Of a stretch of 64,000 bases of DNA, positions 32,500 to 42,850 are shown in pieces. How positions within the stretch are numbered: the stretch's first letter is position 1; each line of letters opens with the position of its first letter. Origin of the DNA: Aselliscus stoliczkanus (lineage: Eukaryota; Chordata; Mammalia; Chiroptera; Hipposideridae); contig CM066727.1 in assembly GCA_033961575.1 (NCBI GenBank), forward strand, positions 119,338,434-119,402,433. The letters run 5' to 3'. The notes under the pieces are model-generated. The model was not told where the DNA came from and searched no databases. It saw only the letters and a list, made by a program, of their open reading frames with translations. The translations under genes were made by a program, and so were the position numbers.

Positions 32500-33391
32500 T
32501 TTTATAAATTCTTTTATTGTGAAATAAACACTTTTTCTAAAAAAATTAGTTTCAGGTATACAACACAGTGCAATAGTTGTACTTTTCCCCCCTCCAAGTG
32601 ACAACTCCCTTCCCCCAATTTGCCACCCTACTCCCAGCCCATATCATACGTATCTATTACACTTCCTCTGACTCCCTTCCACAGTATAATCCACATCCTG
32701 TGACTATCTATATATTCAATTACAGTTGGCATACAATATTATACAACATCAGCTTTAGGTGTACAGTGCAGTGATCAAGCCTCTACTCCATCGATGAAGT
32801 GGTATCCCTAACAAGACATGTGACCATCTGACACCCCACAAAATATTTACAACATTATTATATTCCCCGAACTGTCTTTCATATCCTTGTGGCAACAATG
32901 TAGTTATCTATTTATGCTGTCTAATCCCTTCCCCTTCTCCCTCATCCCTACCCCCCTCCCCACTAGCAACCATCAGTTTTTCCTCTATATCTATGAGTCT
33001 GTTTCTGTTTATTTTGCTTGTTCATTCAGTTTTTTAGATTCCACATATAAGTGAGATCATATGGTGTTTGTCTTTCTCCAGCTGACTTATTTCACTTAAC
33101 ATAACAGTCTCTAGGTCCATCCACATCGTTGCAAATGGTACGATTTCATTCTTCTTTATAGTGGAGTAATACTCCATTGTATAAAAATGTACCATAGTTT
33201 CTTAATCCAGTCATGTACCGATGGGCATTTCAGTTGTTTCCAAGTTTTGCCTATTGTAAATAGTGCTGCAATAAACATAGGGGTTGGCATATATTTTTTC
33301 AAATTAGTGCCTTGGATTCTTCTGGGTAGACACCCAAGAGTGGAATTGCTGGGTCATACGGTAGTTCCATTTCCAGTTTTTTGAGATACCT
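32500..33391 (-). mobile_element. 5'-truncated L1 (copy D) of the young family
   Basis: Minus strand. Poly-T at the left, a 3' UTR very close to that of 15749-22376 (shared ATTAGACAGCATAAATAGATA and GGTGTCAGATGGTCACATG), then the end of ORF2 up to a point equal to about 21503 of the full-length copy. A 12-bp TSD flanks it. A classic truncated insertion; it keeps no promoter. Confidence 0.92.
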
Positions 33392-33403
33392 CAGATTATT
33401 CTT

Positions 33404-33924
33404 ATTTAGTTTAAATGATAAGATGAAGTTAATAATGCTGTTCTGACTCTGGAACAGAAAATAGGAGAAGTAGCAACCCACCGATGGTGGTCATTGGCAG
33501 GCCTGTTCCAAACTGCATCCTTTCAACAGTGAAGAGTAGAACTCCCCAGCAGAGTGAGAATGAAGATCCAGCTCCAAGAAAAGAAGTGGCAAAATGAAGA
33601 GAAAGTGTTTAAGAGAGGAGGTGGAAGTGAAATCACCAGACTGAGCATCAAGGGTACTATTTCATTCATTCATCCATTCATCAAATATCTACCGGACAAG
33701 CACCATGACAGACACTTGGGATACTGCCATTAACAAGATCTAGTCCTGAACTCAAGGTTCAGGGACAATCCATATAAAACATTGTCAAGTCCATCAAGAG
33801 GTCTGTGATGCTATAGTCCTCAATCTGTTGTTAGGCTGTTCTGTTAGTTTGTCATGTACTCTAATTTAAACATTTCTTGATGATTCACTTTCTTCTTCCA
33901 CCGAACATTGACAGTCAGATAGAG
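33404..33924. other. mostly unassigned; partial ancient repeat from 33660
   Basis: TTCATTCATTCATCCATTCATC followed by GACAGACACTTGGGATACTG-like sequence is the start of the same ancient repeat as 31990. The rest is unassigned. Confidence 0.35.
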
Positions 33925-34139
33925 CAGAGTATAATGTATGACATCACAGACTTTGGAATCCAAAGGTCTTTGTTTAAAGTTCTGACTTTGCCACATACTG
34001 GACACCTGACTTAAAACTCTGTATGCCTTAGTGCTCTCATCTCAACAGTGGCAGTTAAAAACATCTTCAAAGGGCTTCCATGAAGATGAAATGAGATCAT
34101 TTTGTACAGTGCTAAGCCAACTATTTGGCACAGAGTGAA
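33925..34139 (+). mobile_element. MIR, 5' part, interrupted by an LTR
   Basis: GACTTTGGAATCCAAAGG, a TCTGACTTTGCCACATACTGG middle, a GAAGATGAAATGAGATCAT core and GTGCTAAGCCAACTATTTGGCACAG in MIR order. It continues beyond the LTR as TATTCAATAAATAGTAGG (34672 on). Confidence 0.75.
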
Positions 34140-34666
34140 TGTGGTGGGCTGAAAAATTACCCCCAAAGATACCCAGGTTCAAATCCCTAGGACTTATGAA
34201 TGTTACATTATATGGCAAAAGTATTTTGTAGATGTTATTAAATTAAGGACCTTGAGATGGGAGAGATTATCCTGACTATTTATCTAGGTGGATCCTAAAT
34301 GTAACCATTGCTTTCTTATATAAGGGAGACAGAGGGAGAATAGACTACAGAAGAGTCAGATATAAGGCATTGTGATGATGGAAGCAGGGAGAGATTTGAA
34401 GATGATATGCCACTAATTTTGAAGGTGGAGGAAAGGGCCATAAGCTAAAAAATGCAAGGCATTTAGCTATAGAAGCTGCAAAAGGCAAGGAAATAGATCC
34501 TCCCCTAGAACCTCCAGGAGAAACCAGCAGTGCCAGCATCTTGGCTTTAGCCCAGTGAAACTGATTTCAGAGGTCTGGCTTCCAGAAATGAAAGAAAATA
34601 AATTTGTGTTCATTTAAGCACTACATTTGTGGTAATTTGTTATAGCAGCAATAAGAAACTAATACA
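34140..34666 (+). mobile_element. solo LTR of ERVL-MaLR type (MLT1-like)
   Basis: Starts TGTGGTGGGCTGAA and ends ACTAATACA, with typical internal words TATGGCAAAAGTATTTTG, CTAGAACCTCCAGGAG, TTTAGCCCAGTGAAACTG and AAAATAAATTTGTGTTC. The last is the polyadenylation region. A 5-bp duplication GTGAA lies at 34135-34139 and 34667-34671. No internal proviral sequence remains. It sits inside a MIR and is therefore younger than it. Confidence 0.88.
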
Positions 34667-34948
34667 GTGAATATTCAATAAATAGTAGGTATTCAATAAA
34701 TGCCTACAGAAGGCAAATGTGGCACAGTGAAAATATTAGTAATACAACTTTTTGAGAACTTGCCATGGCAAGTTCTATGTTCTAAATGCTCTAAGTGCTC
34801 TATATAAATTAAGCTATTTAATCCTCAGAAACACCCAGAATTAAGTACTATTATTATCCCCACCCCCCTTTTCTTTTTAAGTCCAATGTATCAACTTTTT
34901 CCTCTCTGAACCATGTTTTGGTGTCATAGCCAAAACCTCTTTAGCTAA

Positions 34949-34964
34949 CCTAAAGTAACAAACA
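34949..34964. repeat. TSD, left, of L1 derivative A
   Basis: CCTAAAGTAACAAACA; the right copy at 38666-38681 differs at one base (C to G). Confidence 0.88.
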
Positions 34965-35577
34965 CTTTTTAAAAGATTTTTATTAACATAATAGCTAATA
35001 TATAATATTACGTTAGTTTCAGGGGCACACCATAGTTATCCAACATTTAGACCTAAAGAAGTAAACACCATGGTAAAGTCCAGCAACCACCTGACACTGT
35101 ACCACGCTATCATAATAATATTGATTATGTTCCCTACGCTGCGTATTACATCCCCAAGACTAGTTTGTTTTATACTTAGAAATTTGAAGCTCTTATTTGC
35201 CCTCACCTTTATCCCCCTTTTTAAAATTTTCAATTATACTTGACATTCAATATTATTTTATATTAATTTCAGGTATACAGCAAAGTGGTTAGACATTTAT
35301 ATAATTTAGGAAGTGATCCCCTCGACTAGTCTAATACCCACCTGGCACTATACATAGTTATTACCATATTAATGACTATATTCCCTATTCTGTACTTTAT
35401 ATCCTCATGACTACTTGTAACAACCGTTTTGTACTTCTTAATGTCTCCCCCCGTTCACCCATCCTGATAACCCCCCTCCCATCTGGCAACATCAAAATAT
35501 TCTCTGTATTTATGAGTTTGCTTCTGTTTTTTTTGTTGTTGTTTCTTTTATTCTTTAGAATCCATATATAAGTGAAA

Positions 35578-36012
35578 TCACACTGCATCTGTCTTTCTCT
35601 GTCTGACAGTGCACTCAGCACAATGTCCTCCAGGTCCATCCATGCTGCCGCAGATGGCAAGAATCCATTCCCTTCCCTGGCCAAGGAATATTCCGTTGTA
35701 TATATGTACCACCTCCTCTTCATCCATTCTTATCAATGGACACCCAGGCTGCCTCCATATCTTGGCCATTGTAAACAATGCTGCAATGAACATATGGATG
35801 CACATGTCCCCTGGAAGTAGCATGCTGGGTTTCTTGGATAAATCTCCAGAAGTGGGATTACTGGGTTTTTCTTTGTCTCTTGTTATAGCCTTTGTTTTAA
35901 AGTTTATTTCGTCTGATATAAGGATAGATATCCTGGCTTTTCTTTTTCTGTTTCCATTTTTATGAAATGCCTTTTTCCATCCCTTTACTTTCAGTCTGTG
36001 GGTGTCTTTCAA
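35578..36012 (-). pseudogene. fused ORF2 remnant across the deletion (derivative A)
   Basis: A 144-codon open frame on the minus strand. The first ~47 codons match residues 48-92 of L1 ORF2 (KDTHRLKVKGW, then ISILISDEINFKTKAITRDK). After the deletion about 16 codons run out of the original frame, then the original frame returns at DMCIHMFIAALFTMAKIW. No catalytic endonuclease residue after E42 and no RT motif remains. The frame ends through a stop in the ORF2 C-terminal remnant. Probably not functional, but it stays open across the junction. Confidence 0.65.
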
Positions 36013-36186
36013 TCTGAAGTGAGTCTCTTATAGACAGTGTATGTAAAGGTTTTGTTTTCTTATCCAGTCAATCACCCAACATTTTGAATGGAGCATTTAA
36101 TCTATTTACATTTAAAGTAATCATTGATAGATATGTAGTTATTGCCATTTTATTATTCATAATTTTTATTTTATTTTCCATCTTAA

Positions 36187-37073
36187 AGAAGTCCCTCTAA
36201 GATTTCTTGTAATACTGATTTGGTGGTGATGAATTCCTTTAGCTTTCTCTTGCCTGGGAAGCTCTTTATCTGTTCTTCAATTCTAAATTATAGCCTTGCT
36301 GGGTAGAGTTCCCTTGATTGTAGGTCCTGGTTTTTCATTAATTTGAATATCTCATGCCAATCCCTTCTGGCCTGCAAAGTTTCTGGTGAGAAATCAATGG
36401 GCAGTCTTATGGGAACTCCCTTGTAGGTAACTGCTGCTTTTCTCTTGCTCCTTTTAAGATTCTCTCTTTGTATTTCACCTTTGGCATTTTAATTATGATG
36501 TGTCTTGGTATGGGCCTGTTTGGGTTCATTTGTTTGGGACTCTCTGTGCTTCCTTGGCTTGTATGTCTATTTCCTTCATCTGGTTAGGAAAGTTTTCCAT
36601 CATTATTTCTTCAAATAAGTTTTCAATTCCTTGCTGTTTCTCATTTCTCTCTGGTACTCCTATGATGTCAATGTTGGTACATTTGATGTTGTGTCAGAGG
36701 CCCCTTAAACTATCTTCATTTTTGTGGATTCTTTTTTCTTTTTGTTGTTCTGATTGGGTGTTTTCTGTTACCTTAACTTCTAAATCACTCATTCAATCTC
36801 TGTTTCATCTAATCTACTGTTGATTCCCTCTAATGTATTCTTCATTTCAGTTATTGTATTCTTTATTTCTGACTAGTTTTTTTTCATGTTTTCTATCCCC
36901 ATTTTTATGTGTCCTAGCTCTTTGCTGACGTTTTCCCTGAGATCATTGAGCATCATTATATCCAATGTTTTGAACTCTATATCTGGTAGATTGCTTGTCT
37001 CCATTTTGTTTAGTTCTTTTTCTGGTTCTTTGTTCTGTTCTTTTATTAAGGATATGTGTCTTTGTCTCCCCAT
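36187..37073 (-). pseudogene. L1 ORF1 remnant of derivative A
   Basis: Begins MGRQRHISLIKEQNKEPEKE and is stopped after 66 codons. Further pieces recall ORF1 (a GCCAGAAGGGATTGGCATGAG stretch for ARR-W and a YPARL-like stretch). Too many lesions to encode ORF1p. Confidence 0.8.
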
Positions 37074-37727
37074 TTTGGTTGCCTCCTTGTGTTTGCTTCT
37101 ATGTATTAGGTAGGGCTGCCATGTCTCCCTGGTCTTAGTAGAGTGGTCTTATATAGTAGGTGTTCTGGGGGACCCAGTTGTGCTGTCTTCCTGGTCACCT
37201 GAGCTGGCTGTTCCAGGTGTTTCCCTTGTGTAGGCTGTGTGTACTGTCCTGTTGTAGTTGAGCCTTGGTTTCTGTTTGCACGTCAATGGGAGTGATTGAC
37301 CCTTGGGCTGATCGGTTCTGAGGACTGTCATGATTATAGTAGAGGTGCTGTTGTGCAGGGATTAACTCTACAGAGCAGGATTCACTTTAATAGGGCTCTG
37401 GTGCCTGCCCAGTCTGCCCTTTCCATGTGTTGTCCTTGGAGGTGGCTGAGTGATGCTCCAGCTTGGTCCAAAGCTGGCCACCAGGTATGCCAGCCTAATA
37501 GCCTCCTGGGAAGGGCCCTGCTGCAGGCCAAATTCAGCCACAGCCTGTGCCATTCCTATGGTATCCTGGCATGAGCCATAAAGAAATATGCAGATGGCTG
37601 CCACTCTTCTGGCCTTGCAGGTGTCTTGATAGGCCAAGCCATGAACAGAGGTCAGCTGCCGCTAGTGCCAGGCTTGCAGCTACTTAACAAAAACTACAGG
37701 ACATACCAAAGCCAGATGCTGTCTTTT

Positions 37728-37830
37728 TTTTTTTTTGAGGGCAGTGTCACTGGCCCTCATATGTGGGGCCCGAACCAGGGCCGCTGGCTTCCCGAGCCAG
37801 CGCTTAAACACCGCGCCTCTCGGCCAGCCC
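37728..37830 (-). mobile_element. short head-only SINE inside derivative A
   Basis: Reverse of the GGGGCTGGCCGAG...GACACTGCCCTC form. Poly-T at the left overlaps the TSD. TSD CAGATGCTGTCTTTT at 37713-37727 and 37831-37845. Confidence 0.95.
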
Positions 37831-38665
37831 CAGATGCTGTCTTTTTAGTGTATGCGAAACTTTGAAAGATTTTAGGGAAGCCTGTCGCATGAGCCAAGAC
37901 AGGCCATTTGTATGGAAAAGCTACTGGAAGCAGCCTGAATGGGCCTGCAAGTTGGGTGGGGGATGGTCTCAGGGAATCAGCAGGGTGGGATGGATGAATG
38001 GTGTTAGTCAGGTTGATAGAGACTCAGATATGGCAGCAGCCTGCGTCTGCATGCCAGGAGGTAGGAGGGATCAAAAATGAAACAATGGTTTTTGCCAGCA
38101 CTTCTGTCTGGGAAAAAGCTGCCCCTTTAGTCCTCGTCCTGAAGCCAGACAACTCTATGTCTCTGGTTCTTTTCAAATTGCTGCTCCAGCACTGAAACTC
38201 AGAGTAAGTGAGTCTGTGAGCCAGTAAGTCCATGCATGAGCCCTTTAAGAGGAGCATCAGGGACTGCAGCCGCCTTCTGTCTCACTCAGCCACCATCCCC
38301 CCTTGTTTCTACAGCCAAGACTTATGGGGATTTTTCTCCCTGGTACTGGAAGCTTAGGCTGGAGATACTCATGTGGGGCTGGGACCCCTAACTCCTCTAG
38401 TGAGGGAACTGCTGCAGCCGAGATATCCTTCCCAATTTTTAATGGTCACACGCGGGTGTGAGACCAACCTTGTTTCTCGTCTTTGCTTCTCCTACCCATC
38501 TCCAAGTGGCTTCTTCTGTATATCCTTAGTTGTAGGACTTCGGTTCAGCTAAACTTCAAGCTAGTCTCAGTGATGGTTGTTCAATAGTTTAGTTGTAATT
38601 TTCATGTGCACATAAGAGGAGGCAAGCACAGTATTTATGTATTTTGCCATCTTGCCTGGAAATTG

Positions 38666-38681
38666 CCTAAAGTAAGAAACA
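38666..38681. repeat. TSD, right, of L1 derivative A
   Basis: CCTAAAGTAAGAAACA, one mismatch from 34949-34964. Following sequence is ordinary genomic. Confidence 0.88.
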
Positions 38682-40540
38682 TACGCTATATTTTCTTCTA
38701 GACATTTTATAGTTCAACATTAAAACCTATTATTCATTTTGAGATAATTTGGGCCTAAAGTTTGAGATAAAATCGTTTCTTTTTTTTTTCCATATAGAAG
38801 TTGTTATATGTATAAACACTGTTTCTTTAGACTATTCCTTCTCCACTGAATTGCCTTTTCAGGTTTGGAATTAATCAGTTGACTACATTTGTGTGGGCCT
38901 ATTTTTAAACCCTGTATTGTGTTTCATTGCTCTATATGTCTTATCACTTCATCAGTACCACACTGTCTTCATTATTGTGGTTTATGGTCAGTTTTGAAAT
39001 CAGATTGTATGAATCCTCCAACTTTCCCCTGCCCCCCAAATTATCTTGGCTATTCTGGTTTCTTTGCCTTTCAATATGAATTCTAGAACCTGTTGATATC
39101 TACAAAAATATCTGTTGAGATTTTGATTGGGATCTTGTTGAATTTATAGAACACCCTTTTTAACATAAAAAGAAACTGAGGCATGGAGAGGTTAAGTCAT
39201 TTGCCCAAGATTACACAGCTATAACCTTAACTGAGCTGGGGTATGACCACAAGTAGTCTGGCCTCTTCATCTCTATGCCTAATCTCTATGCTTACTGCCT
39301 CCCACATGTTGTATTTTGAGCTACTGCCACTTGGATACCATAAAAGAAGATTAAAATTTTGCCACTGCCTAAACTTAATCCCATTAAACGATTTTGGAAG
39401 TGGCATTCTCAGGAAATCTTGTCAACTGGAGGCCAGATGGTGATAAGGTTAAGGAGTTGGTGGCCTGGGTAAGGATATTTGTACTTTGAGTGAGTGGTCT
39501 TTTCAGGTCCTCAGAGCTCACAGATTTCTCTGTTGGAGCAGAGTGGATCCTGTTGCTCATGGCAATATATCTAAGCAAGGAAATAGGTTTGTTTTATGAA
39601 CATTTGATGCTCTCTTTTACATTTAGCACTTATACTCAGGACAATGAGCAGCTAGGGAGAAAAATTCTGGTTAGATATCTAATAAAAGGAGGTCTTGTGT
39701 TTAAGTAATCAGGCAGGAGGCTGAGAATGTCATTTTCTCCCCGCTGATTGCTGCACAGAGTGATCTTTTGTGGGCAACATGATACTCCTGGCCAACACAT
39801 GGGGCTGGTCATGGAGGGCACATTCTTCCCTGCCTCTCAAACCAGATTCCTTCATGATATCGCTAGTCCTATGACAGTGGACTGAGACAGTATTTCAAAG
39901 AGAAGCCAGAGAGAAACACAGGGTAGTCATGGGGGCAATGAGAAATCAGACATTTGACAGATCCAATTGGTCTCTTCAAGGATATGCTCCATGTTCAGAG
40001 TTGCCCATTATAGCCACAAGACAAAATGATTGACTGATGTCCAAAGAGAAATAGCTTCTGAAAAGACATGATGACAGCACAATGCTTGACACATGGTAGG
40101 TGATCAATAAATAGTTAATAAAGAAATATAAAAAGCAACGCGGGTTAGAAATAGCATCTGAATTATGCCAGGCCATGGGTCCCAACTTCTTAAGGGTACT
40201 TTGGAATTGCTTTTTGAGTGTTTAAATGAGAGGTCTGCAGTGGCTAGAAATTGTGTATGACTGTAGGCAAAAGCTTCCTGTGAGGCCCAATGAAATTTTT
40301 CAAGGTCTTAGCTATGTCTGCAGGGTGTTGTTGGGTTTTTTTCTTTCTTTATTTCTATACTTGAAAACACATAGTGTGAGAGATTATTCTTTTTTGAGTG
40401 CCCGTCTTCCTTGATGACAACTATATTCCAAATTACACAACATTCTGTGTGAGTCAGTTTGGTGATTGATTGCTATTAATGAATAAAAAACTCTATATTA
40501 TGGAATCAACCGTGGCATGGTATTTAATTACCTAAATTCA
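38682..40540. other. mostly unassigned; MIR core at 39165-39245
   Basis: AAAGAAACTGAGGCATGGAG followed by GAGGTTAAGTCATTTGCCCAAG and TTACACAGCTATAA is an unmistakable MIR core. The stretch 38850-39140 resembles reversed, decayed L1 ORF2. The rest is unrecognised; open frames at 39490-39708 and similar lack domains. Confidence 0.4.
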
Positions 40541-40578
40541 TATCTATCTATCTAGCTAGCTATCTAGCTAGCTATCAT
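40541..40578. repeat. (TATC)n/(TAGC)n microsatellite
   Basis: TATC units pass into TAGCTAGC and back. The TAGC part is self-complementary (AGCT). Confidence 0.9.
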
Positions 40579-40980
40579 CTACCTACTTATCTGCAAGTCT
40601 TAAATGAGTGACTTGTTTTTCTGATTTGAGTGTTCTGCCTTTGCTGGAAGCCTTCCATGAGCATGTTTGGTCAATATCCGTATTTCCCCAGGCACAGAAC
40701 TGAACTTAAAATTCTGGTTTTACATGTTAAGAGCCTTTATTAGTATTTATAAGTAGGCTATCTTAAATATCATTTTTGAATTATGAGAAATATGAATAGA
40801 ATTGTCACCATGACAAATTGGCATATTTTTCCACAAGAGCACTAAACCTACATTAGTCTTAATTGATTATCTCTTATAGACTAGAAAAGAGATTTTAATG
40901 GAAGAGAGAAGAAAATAATCCTATTGAGCCGCCTGACAGTGCCTTTACAGGTCTTTTTCTTTTTCCATAATCCACCTAAA
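40579..40980. other. unassigned AT-rich sequence
   Basis: Nothing recognised. Confidence 0.45.
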
Positions 40981-40982
40981 AA

Positions 40983-41176
40983 TGGTTTCCAGATAAAATA
41001 CAGGACACTTGTTTAAATCTGAATTTCAAATAATCAACAAGAACAAAAATTTTGGTATAAGCACGTCCCATACAACATTTGAAACATATTTATCCTGAAC
41101 ATTATTTTGTTGCCTATCTGAAATTCAAATTTAACTGCGTATCCTGTGTTTGTATTTGCTAACTGGCAACCCTACT
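40983..41176. mobile_element. palindromic DNA-transposon MITE, copy 1
   Basis: The left part (CCAGATAAAATACAGGACAC to CATTTGAAA) and the right part (CTGAAATTCAAATTTAACTG, GTATCCTGTG, CTAACTGGCAACCCTA) are imperfect reverse complements, so the whole element can fold. The same element lies at 62943-63138. Ancient and widespread type; I do not name the family. Confidence 0.65.
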
Positions 41177-41868
41177 TTGAAACAATTCAGTTTCCAATGC
41201 TCATGGATCCTCTCATTTCAATACCTAGAACAGCTGGATCTCTTGGTCAGAATGGCTTGGTGTTGTCTGAGATCTGATCATTGGATGGAAGCATCTGGGG
41301 CACGATCTAGGTCATAAAGAACAGTTCCATGTGTTGTTGTGACAGAGGTTGTGAATTGACTCTCCAATATCCATGGCTTCCCTACTACAGTCAGCATTTT
41401 CCAGTCTCTTGCAGTGAGCTGTGGCTCTGAACTGTAGCCAGTGGGATGTGAATAGGTGTTATATGCCCCACTTCCAGGTCATGTTAAAGGGAATTCCTTT
41501 GGACTGAGGAGTCAGTTTGAGCAATGATACAGGTTCATTTATCCTCCCTCTCTAGGCCTTGCTGTCTACCCTGCTTTTGATGTGTTTCATTCCTGTGGCT
41601 GTCACCACCCTTTTCCCATTTCTAATGCCAGTGGTAGCTTCAGGCTCTCAGGCTCTGTTGCCATCACGGCTACGGGAGGCATCTTTCACTCCCAGGTCCA
41701 AAGAGGCAAAACTTCCCTCAGTGGCTGCCTGAAGAGGCAGTAATACCCTCAGAAATGTAGGGGAGTATTAACACCCTAGCAGATGAACTTGACCAGCGAG
41801 AGACAAAAATATCAGAAACTGCTGCCAGGTAAATGGCCCTGCCCCCCCCCCCCCCCCCCGGGTTCTAA
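41177..41868. other. unassigned sequence with an 18-base C run
   Basis: Poly-C at 41842-41859. No gene; the 105-codon minus frame at 41812-42129 crosses the C run and a hAT repeat and is not a protein. Confidence 0.45.
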
Positions 41869-42006
41869 TGCAATACCTACATTGCCTTCACCTGGTAGCT
41901 TGTTAGAAATGCAGAAACTCAGCTGAACCACACACCTATTGAATCCAATCTGCATTTTAACAGGGAGATTCATATGCACATTAGAGCTTGCAAAGCATTG
42001 CTCTAA
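41869..42006 (+). mobile_element. MER5-type hAT fragment
   Basis: CTTGTTAGAAATGCAGAAACTC, CACACCTATTGAATCCAATCTG, a CATTTTAACAGG word and ATTCATATGCACATTAGAGC match the right half of MER5A. Compare 13737-13912. Confidence 0.75.
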
Positions 42007-42099
42007 GGCATGTTCCACAAATAAAACAAAATTAGCACCTAGACACATTACGGTCAAGCTACTGACAACCAAAAATAAAGAAAAATCTCTATGGCAGTC

Positions 42100-42850
42100 A
42101 GAGCAAAAAGACATATTACAGAGGAGCAAAGGTAAGAATTATAGCAGCACTCTTGTCAGAGGGTGTGCAAATCAGAACATAACAGAGTGACATCTTTCAT
42201 GAACCAAAAGAACAAAGCTGTCAAAAATGTCTTTCAAAAATAAAGCACATATACTTTTTCCACCAAACAAAAACTGAGAAAATGAATTATAAACAGCCCT
42301 GCGCTCCTAGAAATGTTAAACGAATTTCTTCAGACAGAAGAAATATTGTATCAGATGGAAACTTAGATCTGCACAAAGAAATAAAAAGTGCTAGAACTGG
42401 CATAAATGAAGGTAAATACAAAATTCTTTGTTAAGTCCTATTTTCTCTAAAAAAGGTACTTTACTGAAGCAAAAATAGTGTCACTGTAGTATGTGTTGAT
42501 AGCACATGTGAAATAAAATGTGGCACAACAGTAGCATAAATGGTGGAAAGCAGGAATTAGAAGTATACTGTTGTAGGGTACCATTTGAAGGTAGATTATA
42601 ATTAATTAAAGATCAACTGGCTTGACCTGGCTGACATTTGTAGAACATGACCTGGCTGACATTTGTAGAACATACCAGACCAAAAGACAATAAAAAAACA
42701 TTTTTTTTGAGCCATGGCAGAAATAAATTAGACATTAATAGAGATATTTAGCAAATCCTTAAATATTTGGAAATTAACCAACACACTTCTACATAACCCA
42801 TGAGTTGAAAAAAGAAAGTCATGAGGGAAATTATTTTGAATGAAATGAAA
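42100..42850 (+). mobile_element. old L1 fragment (end of ORF1 into ORF2 region)
   Basis: CAGAGCAAAAAGACATATTACAG, then AAATGTTAAACGAATTTCTTCAG matches the ORF1 end region in older L1s. The later part (ATGGCAGAAATAAATTAG, AAATTAACCAACACACTTCT) fits ORF2. Decayed. It contains a 25-bp tandem duplication at 42624-42673. Confidence 0.6.
42624..42673 (+). repeat. 25-bp perfect tandem duplication
   Basis: GACCTGGCTGACATTTGTAG plus AACAT occurs twice in a row with no mismatch (42624-42648, 42649-42673). A recent slippage or repair event inside an old L1. Confidence 0.96.

Larger units (their letters stand above)
34965..38665 (-). mobile_element. internally deleted, non-autonomous L1 derivative A
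   Basis: A 3.7-kb minus-strand element with both ends. 5' end near 38665 (CAATTTCCAGGCAAGATGGC), 5' UTR of about 1.45 kb without the nested SINE, ORF1 remnant from ATG at 37073 to about 36187, and ORF2 start at 36148. At about 35870 the ORF2 endonuclease coding sequence jumps, after ~92 codons, to a point equal to codon ~1170 of ORF2. The rest of the C-terminus, a 3' UTR and an A-rich tail follow. The RT and most of the endonuclease are absent. The 16-bp TSD with one mismatch shows that it inserted as this deleted unit. The same breakpoint is in element B. Confidence 0.9.

Noticed and set aside
41812..42129. 105-codon minus frame with a Gly run
   Set aside because: The Gly run is the 18-base C tract and the rest overlaps a MER5-type repeat.
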